In this document: piece by piece, positions 1 through 4,774 of the stretch | Numbering within the stretch: the stretch's first letter is position 1 | Layout: each line of letters opens with the position of its first letter | Source of the DNA: JAXHTH01 sp034211115 | GTDB taxonomy: Bacteria; Planctomycetota; Phycisphaerae; Phycisphaerales; SM1A02 | Direction: 5' to 3' | DNA: 9,515 bases | Assembly (NCBI GenBank): GCA_034211115.1 | Contig: JAXHTH010000039.1 | Coordinates: 1 to 9,515 of the forward strand | Program-made: the position numbers and the translations under genes | The notes under the pieces: model-generated | Told to the model about the DNA's origin: nothing | The model's database searches: none | What the model saw: only the letters and a program-made list of their open reading frames with translations

Positions 1-11
1 TGCTGACCGGG

Positions 12-43
12 AGGTGATGGGCTCATCTGCACGGACATCACCT
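12..43. repeat. Short inverted repeat (possible hairpin)
   Basis: AGGTGATG at 12-19 is the exact reverse complement of CATCACCT at 36-43, giving an 8-bp stem with a 16-nt loop. No T-run follows, so a terminator for an upstream gene is possible but not shown. Confidence 0.35.
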
Positions 44-49
44 GATGAT

Positions 50-131
50 AAGCCCCCGGAAGTAGCCCCGACCCCCGGAATTGGCCCCGGCAACGACGTC
101 CGCAGGCGGCCCGACCCCCGGAATCTGGCCT
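50..131. repeat. Three imperfect copies of a CCCCCGGAA motif
   Basis: CCCCCGGAA occurs at 53-61, 72-80 and 115-123. The second and third copies share a longer block (CCCGACCCCCGGAA followed by TTGGCC or TCTGGCC), 43 bp apart. The stretch lies upstream of the lipoprotein start. It can be read in frame with that gene from position 14, but the result is Pro/Arg-rich and looks non-coding. The copies are probably a local GC-rich intergenic repeat. Confidence 0.5.
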
Positions 132-181
132 GCGCTGGCGCTCAGCGCGATCGCCGTGTTGACGGTACCCTGTCCCGCGCC

Positions 182-622
182 ATGCTCATCCGAACCGCCC
201 TGCTCTCAACGATCATCGCCGCACTGACCCTTTTTCCGGGGGCGGGCTGCGCGCGGCAGACGCACAATCCGGCCCTCGCGACGCGCCCCTACCCGGCGCA
301 CCTCCATCGCGCCGAGTCGATCGACATCCAGGTCTTTCGCGAGGGGACGATGCTGGAGGTGGTCAACACCACGCCGCGTTCGTATCACGATTTCGATCTC
401 TGGGTGAATCAGCGTTTCGTACGGCACGTCGAATCGCTGCCCGCGGGCGAGACGGTGCGCCTCTCGTTGCGCGGCTTCTACGATGAGCTGGGCGAGCCGT
501 TCCGCGCCGGCGGGTTCTTCCGCACCGAAAAACCGATGCCCGTGCGCCTGGTCGAGATGCAGTTCAGCGAAGAGCAGCCGATGATCGGCCTCATCACGAT
601 CCGCGCCGAGAAGGCCGAGTAA
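182..622 (+). CDS. Putative small lipoprotein, function unknown
   Basis: A 146-residue protein. Residues 1-22 look like a signal peptide: Arg4, a hydrophobic core (ALLSTIIAALTLF), then PGAGC with Cys23. This fits lipoprotein processing, although Gly at -3 makes the lipobox weak, so a plain secreted protein is the alternative. The mature part (about residues 45-146) alternates short hydrophobic strands and turns (LEVVNTTPRSYHDFDLWVN, ETVRLSLRGFYDELG), suggesting a small beta-sandwich exposed outside the inner membrane. I know no catalytic motif in it. The frame is open back to position 14, but the extra residues are Pro/Arg-rich and would bury the signal peptide, so I chose ATG 182. No clear Shine-Dalgarno sequence precedes it. 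It stands alone, followed by about 280 bp with only a weak ORF. Confidence 0.7.
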   Translation: MLIRTALLSTIIAALTLFPGAGCARQTHNPALATRPYPAHLHRAESIDIQVFREGTMLEVVNTTPRSYHDFDLWVNQRFVRHVESLPAGETVRLSLRGFYDELGEPFRAGGFFRTEKPMPVRLVEMQFSEEQPMIGLITIRAEKAE

Positions 623-806
623 GGCCGACGCGCAGGCCGATACGGGCCTCGACAACGACGTGGACCAAGCAGCCGATGATGTACTGCTCAGCCGCCCCCG
701 AAACTCGGCAACTCCTGAAGGAGGATGGCTCGAACGACTGGGCGGCCCGGACGCCCGGCGACATCGACCGCCACGTCCAGTGCGCCTCGTGTACCGAAGA
801 CTCCGC

Positions 807-829
807 GAAAACAGGTGACTGTCCCGAAT
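807..829 (+). repeat. Solo copy of the Y1-transposase element end motif
   Basis: AGGTGACTGTCCCGAAT at 813-829 is identical to 17 bp of the right end of the element at 2041-2867. The bases just upstream (GAAAAC against GAAAT) also nearly match. The copy has the same orientation as the right end at 2845-2867. No similarity to the element interior is seen on either side, so this is a lone end or a dispersed repeat. It is a direct repeat of the island's far boundary, about 2 kb away. Confidence 0.75.
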
Positions 830-843
830 ATCCCCGAATATCC
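824..843. repeat. Perfect 10-bp tandem repeat
   Basis: CCGAATATCC occurs twice in direct succession at 824-833 and 834-843. The first copy overlaps the last bases of the transposon-end motif, so the duplication sits exactly at that boundary. Confidence 0.85.
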
Positions 844-902
844 TAGCGTGCATTGAACACAGTAAGAGTACGAATGATCGTCAGCTCTAGGGCTAAATAC
901 CG

Positions 903-1343
903 ATGAACGAGCTTTGCACCCAAAGCGAGATGGATCGGCTGTTGAAGCGAATCGACTGGGACGACGCGTTTGTCAAGGAGATCTACTTCTGCTCGCCGAC
1001 GGAACTCGGAGAAGACAAGGGTAGCCTACGCCGTGCGGAGACTCCTGGCACATTGGTGGTCCTCGTGTTTACTCCCAACGACGCGAATATAGGCATCGAA
1101 CTGCGCTTCCATGGCGTAACGCATATCGGCCTCGACGTGCATAGTGAGCTTGAGCCCGCTGCTGACGTACGCCAATGGAAAGTTAGTTTCTGGCTAGATC
1201 GGGAGCTTCATGCTGATGCTGTGATTGAGGCACGATCGTGTGAGTATCGTGGGCTTGATCGTGAAGCTGGTTTGGAACAGCGGATGATCCGAATAGCTGA
1301 GGCCAGACGCGCGGGATCAATTGAGGAAAGAGATTCGCAATGA
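903..1343 (+). CDS. Orphan hypothetical protein in the mobile island
   Basis: A 146-residue soluble protein with no signal peptide or membrane segment. I do not recognise a named family. It starts with a charged region (MDRLLKRIDWDDAFVKEIYF), has a central beta-rich part (TLVVLVFTPNDANIGIELRFHGVTHIGLDV), a second strand pair (QWKVSFWLDRELHADAVIEARSC) and a charged helical C-terminus. This alternating mixed fold is compatible with a small binding or immunity-type protein, but that is only a guess. Codons such as ATA, GTT, AGT and CTA are commoner than in the flanking genes, and the gene sits between a solo transposon-end motif and an IS4 remnant, so it was probably acquired. ATG 903 has no Shine-Dalgarno sequence. 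An A/T-rich stretch (GGCTAAATAC, 891-900) lies directly upstream. Confidence 0.6.
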   Translation: MNELCTQSEMDRLLKRIDWDDAFVKEIYFCSPTELGEDKGSLRRAETPGTLVVLVFTPNDANIGIELRFHGVTHIGLDVHSELEPAADVRQWKVSFWLDRELHADAVIEARSCEYRGLDREAGLEQRMIRIAEARRAGSIEERDSQ

Positions 1344-1395
1344 TCCGGAAAACGATGAACAGACCTGTGCGCGGATCTAGCGATAACCAGAGATG

Positions 1396-1431
1396 ACCAG
1401 GAACAGTCACGATAACCAGGGACAGGCACGA
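1396..1431. repeat. Imperfect 17-bp direct repeat containing degenerate end motifs
   Basis: ACCAGGAACAGTCACGA (1396-1412) and ACCAGGGACAGGCACGA (1415-1431) differ at two positions and are spaced 19 bp apart. Each contains a one-mismatch version of GGGACAGTCAC, the core of the Y1-element left end: GGAACAGTCAC at 1400-1410 and GGGACAGGCAC at 1419-1429. Confidence 0.7.
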
Positions 1432-1495
1432 ATGCCATGTAGCGAAGCCGTAAGTCCTTAAGCGCAGAGCGGTTACAACGACTTGCGCGCGTAAA

Positions 1496-1543
1496 GACCT
1501 CCTGTCATGCTGTTGGTGATTAATCCGCAGCCGACAGGAGGTC
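1496..1543 (+). promoter_or_regulatory. Hairpin covering the ribosome binding site of the IS4-type transposase
   Basis: GACCTCCTGTC at 1496-1506 is the exact reverse complement of GACAGGAGGTC at 1533-1543. A small internal loop and a further GCTG/CAGC pairing (1509-1512 with 1528-1531) extend the stem. The right arm contains AGGAGGT (1536-1542), a near-perfect Shine-Dalgarno sequence 5 nt before ATG 1548. In an mRNA reading in from outside, the stem would hide the ribosome binding site. IS10 and IS50 are known to use this kind of device to stop transposase synthesis from impinging transcription. Here the role is inferred from structure. Confidence 0.6.
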
Positions 1544-1547
1544 CACA

Positions 1548-2096
1548 ATGGCATGGAAGCCTGAGACTATTACCGATGCGATCGTCGCCGTCAAGGAGCG
1601 CGGCGTGCAACTCCCCACGCCGCCGCTCGTCTTTGAGCTCTGCCGCTCGCTCGGCCACCGATGGCGGCGCGGGCCGCTGGATCCCTTCAACACCCTCATC
1701 GTGTTCCTCATCCAGATGCTTCACGGCAACACCGCCTGCGCCCACGCCTGTCTGCTCAGCGGCCTTGGCGTGACGGACTCGGCCTACTGCCAGGCCCGAC
1801 GCCGCCTGCCGCTGCGTCTGTTCGCCGCCCTGTTCGCCAGACTCGTCGATGATCTGCGCACGTCCACCGCGGCGACCGCACAGTGGCTGGGGCATCGCGT
1901 GTTCGTCCTCGACGGCTCCAGCTTCTCGATGCCCGACACGCCGGCCCTGCAGAAGCACTTCGGTCAACCGAGCGGGCAGAAAAGGGGATGCGGCTTTCCC
2001 GTGGCGCATCTGATGGCGCTGTGCGATCTGAGCACCAAGAAATTCGGGACAGTCACCTATTTCTTGACCTGGCCCGCCCGATCTGGTACGCTCTGA
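1548..2096 (+). pseudogene. IS4-type DDE transposase, N-terminal third only
   Basis: The frame gives 182 residues, of which about 1-164 are transposase and the rest come from the element inserted at 2041. Recognisable parts are a helical N-terminus with LDPFNTLIVFLIQMLHGNTAC, a DNA-binding-like ARRRLPLRLFAALF segment, and VFVLDGSSFSMPDTP, where Asp122 is the likely first catalytic Asp of the DDE triad. It continues QKHFGQPSGQKRGCGFP, typical of IS4-family proteins. Members are usually over 400 residues, so the second Asp and the Glu are lost, and no C-terminal part is found downstream of 2867. ATG 1548 is set by AGGAGGT 5 nt upstream. The chimeric frame stops at TGA 2094-2096, 2 nt before the next transposase start. 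It cannot be an active transposase. Confidence 0.8.
2064..2092 (+). promoter_or_regulatory. Putative transposase promoter giving a near-leaderless mRNA
   Basis: TTGACC (2064-2069) and TACGCT (2087-2092) are exactly 17 bp apart. Transcription would begin at about 2098-2100, on or next to ATG 2099, which has no Shine-Dalgarno sequence. The -35 matches the sigma-70 consensus well, while the -10 matches only at three positions. Confidence 0.4.
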
Positions 2097-2098
2097 CC

Positions 2099-2803
2099 AT
2101 GCCTCGAATCGCCCGCATCGTCGTCCCCGGTCTGCCCCATCACATCGTCCAGCGCGGCAACAACCGCCAGGATGTGTTCTTCGCCGCCGGCGACTACCGC
2201 GCCTACCTCGATGTCCTCCATGAGCAAAGTCAGCGCTTCGACCTGCGCGTGCTGGCGTACTGCCTCATGACGAATCACATCCACCTCGTCGCGGTGCCCG
2301 GCAATGAGGAATCCCTGGCGCTCGCGATCGGGCGCACGCACTGGCTCTTGACCCGTTCCATCAACCGCCTGCACGGCCGGACCGGGCACCTCTGGCAGAA
2401 CCGCTTCTTCTCCTGCCCGCTCGATGCCGATCACCTGCTGCACGCCGCACGGTACGTGGAGCGCAATCCCGTGCGGGCGCGGATGGTGCGGCTGCCGTGG
2501 CGATATCGCTGGTCCAGCGCCGCAGCGCACACGGGCGAGGGCGAGCCACATGAGGTGCTGGACATGATGGGCTGGCGGCGCCTGTTCCGACCCGCGGCGT
2601 GGAGGAAGATGCTGCGGGAGGCAGAGGATGAGTCAATCGTCGATCGGCTCCGGCGGTGCATGCACACCGGTCGGCCGCTGGCCTCGGATCGCTTCATCGC
2701 GCGCCTGGAGGCGAAGCTCGGCCTGCGCCTGCGGCCCAACCCCGTGGGCCGGCCACGCAAGCAGCAGAAGAAGAAGAAGAGGAAGCGGACGGCACCTAGC
2801 TGA
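2099..2803 (+). CDS. REP-associated tyrosine transposase (Y1_Tnp, RAYT-like)
   Basis: A 234-residue HUH-family single-strand DNA transposase. The N-terminus carries the family signature PHHIVQRGNNRQDVFF. YCLMTNHIHLV places the metal-binding HUH pair at His60/His62. RYVERNPVRARMV contains Tyr119, the probable nucleophile, and WRYRWSSAAAH follows. The domain ends near residue 150. The C-terminal part is basic and finishes with GRPRK (217-221, an AT-hook-like core) and a Lys/Arg run encoded by AAG repeats. Such proteins cut and rejoin one DNA strand at REP-type or element ends, and the ends at 2041 and 2867 are the likely substrate. ATG 2099 is preferred because upstream in-frame codons lie in the IS4 remnant. 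All visible motifs are intact, so it may be active. Confidence 0.9.
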   Translation: MPRIARIVVPGLPHHIVQRGNNRQDVFFAAGDYRAYLDVLHEQSQRFDLRVLAYCLMTNHIHLVAVPGNEESLALAIGRTHWLLTRSINRLHGRTGHLWQNRFFSCPLDADHLLHAARYVERNPVRARMVRLPWRYRWSSAAAHTGEGEPHEVLDMMGWRRLFRPAAWRKMLREAEDESIVDRLRRCMHTGRPLASDRFIARLEAKLGLRLRPNPVGRPRKQQKKKKRKRTAPS

Positions 2804-2844
2804 TGAACAGAAACAGAGGCGGATGAGTCCCTGGAAAGAGGTCG

Positions 2845-2867
2845 GAAATAGGTGACTGTCCCGAATT
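2845..2867 (+). repeat. Right inverted end of the Y1 element
   Basis: A 23-bp sequence ending GGTGACTGTCCCGAATT, the perfect inverted partner of 2041-2063 and a direct near-copy of 807-829. Confidence 0.9.
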
Positions 2868-2956
2868 AAGGGCGTTGCCGATACGCGCTGGACACGCCGG
2901 CGAGCGCGGGGCGGAATGCGTTGCGCTCACCAGCGGCCCGGACCAAATGTGCGCTG

Positions 2957-3451
2957 TCACGGCCGCCCGGCGCGCTCGTAGCGGCGGAAGGTGAACGGGT
3001 ACGCGTGGCGATCGTCGGCCTCGTGGCGCTCCTCGCCGATGAGGGTCCAGTCCTTGAAATCGAGGGCGGGGAAGCGGGTGTCGCCCTCGACCTCGGCGTG
3101 GAGGATCGTCAGCTCCAGGCGATCGGCGACGGGGAGCGCGTGGCGGTAGATCTCCCCCCCGCCGATGATGAAGACCTCCTCATCATCGGCCACCTGCTGG
3201 AGGGCATCCTCGAGGCTGAGCACGACCACCACCCCCTCGGCGCGGTAGCCGGCGTCGCGGGTGACGACGATCGATCGGCGATCGGGCAGCGGGCGGCCGA
3301 TCGACTCGTACGTCCTGCGGCCCATGATGACGGTGTGGCCGGTCGTGAGCGATTTGAACCGCTTCAGGTCGGCGGGCAGGCGCCAGGGCAGGGCGCCGGC
3401 CCGGCCGATGATGCGGTTCTCGGACATGGCGGCGATGATGGTGACGATCAT
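2957..3451 (-). CDS. folA: Dihydrofolate reductase
   Basis: A 164-residue cytosolic enzyme that reduces 7,8-dihydrofolate to tetrahydrofolate with NADPH, supplying one-carbon carriers for thymidylate, purine and methionine synthesis. The length is normal for chromosomal DHFR. The N-terminus IAAMSENRIIGRAGALPW and LPADLKRFK carry the substrate-site Trp23 and catalytic Asp28 (equivalent to Asp27 of E. coli). MGRRTYESIG and IVVTRD form the NADPH-binding region, and FIIGGGEIYRHAL is the family's GGxxIY motif. The C-terminus FTFRRYER is typical. The frame is open far upstream, but ATG 3451 begins exactly at the family's first strand. There is no strong Shine-Dalgarno sequence. The usual partner thyA is not in the window. 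The gene is divergent from the beta-oxidation operon, and its 3' end lies 89 bp from the mobile island. Confidence 0.95.
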   Translation of the reverse strand: MIVTIIAAMSENRIIGRAGALPWRLPADLKRFKSLTTGHTVIMGRRTYESIGRPLPDRRSIVVTRDAGYRAEGVVVVLSLEDALQQVADDEEVFIIGGGEIYRHALPVADRLELTILHAEVEGDTRFPALDFKDWTLIGEERHEADDRHAYPFTFRRYERAGRP

Positions 3452-3844
3452 GCCTGTGAGCCCAATCCGGGGTCGGGGGTCTCGGGTCCGCGGTCCGGGG
3501 GAGGCCTGCGGTCCCGGACGCAAACGTGATGAAAACGCAGTGTAGCGCATCGGCGCGGTCTTGCATCGGGCGGTCCTTGAACATCGGCGTCGGACGGGAC
3601 CGCTCGCGAGGCCGCGACAGTCGCGGCGCGGCGGAGAGGCGGATTCGGCATGGCCCCAAGCCGGACCTGTCGGTACAATGATCCAACTGGCAGGATCCGA
3701 CGGTTGGCAGCGGTTCCGGGGTCGGGTGAAGGCAGCGGCCGCCACTCGGCTTCGCGGTCGCCCCGCACCGCAGCGGCGAGCCGCGTCGGCTCCTGTCGCG
3801 GGCCTCCGAGGCCTGTTCGCCTGGCACTGGGAAGCGATCGATCG
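3452..3844. other. Intergenic region between divergent folA and the crotonase gene
   Basis: 393 bp without a credible gene. It must hold promoters in both directions. The part next to folA (about 3463-3522) is a GC-rich degenerate repeat of GGTC/CGGG units (GGGGTCGGGGGTCTCGGGTC, then GGTCCGCGGTCCGGGGG). Reading on the minus strand, TACACT (rc of 3539-3544) is a possible -10 for folA. On the plus strand TACAAT lies at 3674-3679. The remainder can be translated in frame with the crotonase but is Arg/Ser/Pro-rich and resembles no crotonase N-terminus. Confidence 0.6.
3674..3679 (+). promoter_or_regulatory. Candidate -10 box for the crotonase/acyl-CoA dehydrogenase operon
   Basis: CGGTACAATG contains TACAAT, five of six matches to the sigma-70 -10. 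No good -35 is found 16-18 bp upstream. It lies 165 nt before ATG 3845, so the leader would be long. Confidence 0.3.
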
Positions 3845-4723
3845 ATGAAGCTGCAACTGCGAACCCAACGCCGAGACGACGGAATGGTGACGCTGTGGCT
3901 GGAGAGCCCCGAGCGGAGCGTGGTCGTGCTCGACGCCTGGCTGCTCGATCAGCTTCATCTGTTCTTCGACGCCCTCGACGAGGAGGATCCGCCGAGCGGG
4001 TTCGTCCTCATGAGCGCCAGCTCGCGGGTCTTCGTGGCCGGCGCGGACCTGGCGGAGATCGACGGGCTGCCCGACGATCAGCTTCACGCGTATCTCACCG
4101 AGGGGGCGGATGCGTTCGCGCGGATCTCGGCGCTGCCCTGCCCCACGGTGGCGGCGATCAACGGGGCGACGCTGGGCGGGGGGCTGGAGATTGCCCTGCA
4201 TTGCGACGGCCTGATCGCAACGGGGCAGAACGCCGCGGGCAAGGGCTACGACATCGGCCTGCCCGAGGCGTCGCTGGGGCTGTGCCCGGGGTGGGGCGGC
4301 ACGCAAATGCTGCCGGCGCGGATCGACCCGGCGCGGGCGATCGAGATGGCGGCGACGGGGGCGACGACGACCAGCGCCGACCCGCCGGAGGGGCTGTTCG
4401 ACCGGGTGGTCGCCCATGAAGACGACCTCTACGAGGCGGCGGTGCGGTGGATCGAGACGCACCCCGCGGCCGCGGAATCGCGCCGCACGCCGCGTTGCAT
4501 AAACCAGACCAACCGCGACGCGGTGCAGGCCGGTCTGGCCGCCGCGCGCGGGAACCTGCCCGACACCGCCGCGGCCCGGGCCGTGGTCGAGGCGGTGGAC
4601 GTGGGCCTCGCCGAGGGGTGGGCGGCGGGGACCGCCGCCGAACGACGCCTCCTCGTCAGCCTCCGCCGCACGGAGGCGGCCCGCAAAAAGCTCCAGGCCT
4701 TCTTCAGCCGCAGCAAGGCCTGA
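3845..4723 (+). CDS. Enoyl-CoA hydratase/isomerase family protein, FadB N-terminal-like
   Basis: A 292-residue crotonase-fold protein that probably hydrates trans-2-enoyl-CoA to 3-hydroxyacyl-CoA in beta-oxidation. VFVAGADLAEI is the CoA/oxyanion-hole segment. INGATLGGGLEIALHCD carries catalytic Glu115, and GLPEASLGLCPGWGGTQMLP carries Glu141, matching the two Glu of hydratases (20 apart in rat mitochondrial hydratase, here 26). The C-terminal 75 residues (N-rich turn, GLAEGWAAGTAAERRLL, then TEAARKKLQAFF) resemble the linker helix that joins the hydratase and dehydrogenase halves of FadB/FadJ. The protein stops where the dehydrogenase would begin. ATG 3845 is chosen because the family homology starts there, with GGGAAG about 10 nt upstream. 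It is followed after 51 bp by the acyl-CoA dehydrogenase, likely co-transcribed. Confidence 0.85.
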   Translation: MKLQLRTQRRDDGMVTLWLESPERSVVVLDAWLLDQLHLFFDALDEEDPPSGFVLMSASSRVFVAGADLAEIDGLPDDQLHAYLTEGADAFARISALPCPTVAAINGATLGGGLEIALHCDGLIATGQNAAGKGYDIGLPEASLGLCPGWGGTQMLPARIDPARAIEMAATGATTTSADPPEGLFDRVVAHEDDLYEAAVRWIETHPAAAESRRTPRCINQTNRDAVQAGLAAARGNLPDTAAARAVVEAVDVGLAEGWAAGTAAERRLLVSLRRTEAARKKLQAFFSRSKA

Positions 4724-4774
4724 CCGTCACGAGGCGGCCGGCTGAGAAGCGGCCGCCAGCAAGGAGATTGAACC

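Larger units (their letters stand above)
676..846 (+). pseudogene. Short Cys-containing ORF, possible truncated zinc-finger (anti-sigma-like) remnant
   Basis: ATG ATG at 676 opens a 56-codon frame. Residues about 30-39 read DIDRHVQCASC, an H-x2-C-x2-C arrangement close to, but one residue short of, the H-x3-C-x2-C of zf-HC2 anti-sigma zinc fingers. A QLL helix lies upstream, as in such domains. From about residue 45 the frame is read through a transposon-end motif (807-829) and a 10-bp tandem repeat, so its last dozen residues are not native. I read it as a possible gene remnant, and it may equally be chance coding. There is no obvious ribosome binding site. Confidence 0.25.
2041..2867 (+). 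mobile_element. Y1 (HUH) transposase element with perfect 23-bp inverted ends
   Basis: Bases 2041-2063 (beginning AATTCGGGACAGTCACC) are the exact reverse complement of 2845-2867 (ending GGTGACTGTCCCGAATT). They enclose one transposase gene and about 35-40 bp of non-coding sequence on each side. Similarity continues weakly inward (TTGACC inside the left end, GGTC before the right end). The element interrupts an IS4-type transposase frame after about codon 164, marking the left boundary. The right boundary is set only by the repeat, because the IS4 remainder is absent. No convincing target duplication is visible (AAG is present near both edges but not at equivalent positions). Perfect inverted ends are not the classical arrangement for IS200/IS605 elements. 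Confidence 0.75.

Noticed and set aside
206..853. Long minus-strand frame opposite the lipoprotein
   Set aside because: It is a shadow frame of GC-rich DNA: Arg-rich, without recognisable motifs, and opposite a gene with a credible signal peptide.
807..1429. The orphan gene as a complete Y1-type passenger element
   Set aside because: The flanking motif copies are in the opposite (outward) arrangement to the ends of the real element, and the right ones are degenerate, so they do not define a unit.
3452..4462. N-terminal extension of the folA frame (about 337 extra residues)
   Set aside because: It is antisense to the crotonase gene and Arg/Pro/His-rich. The DHFR fold begins exactly at Met 3451.
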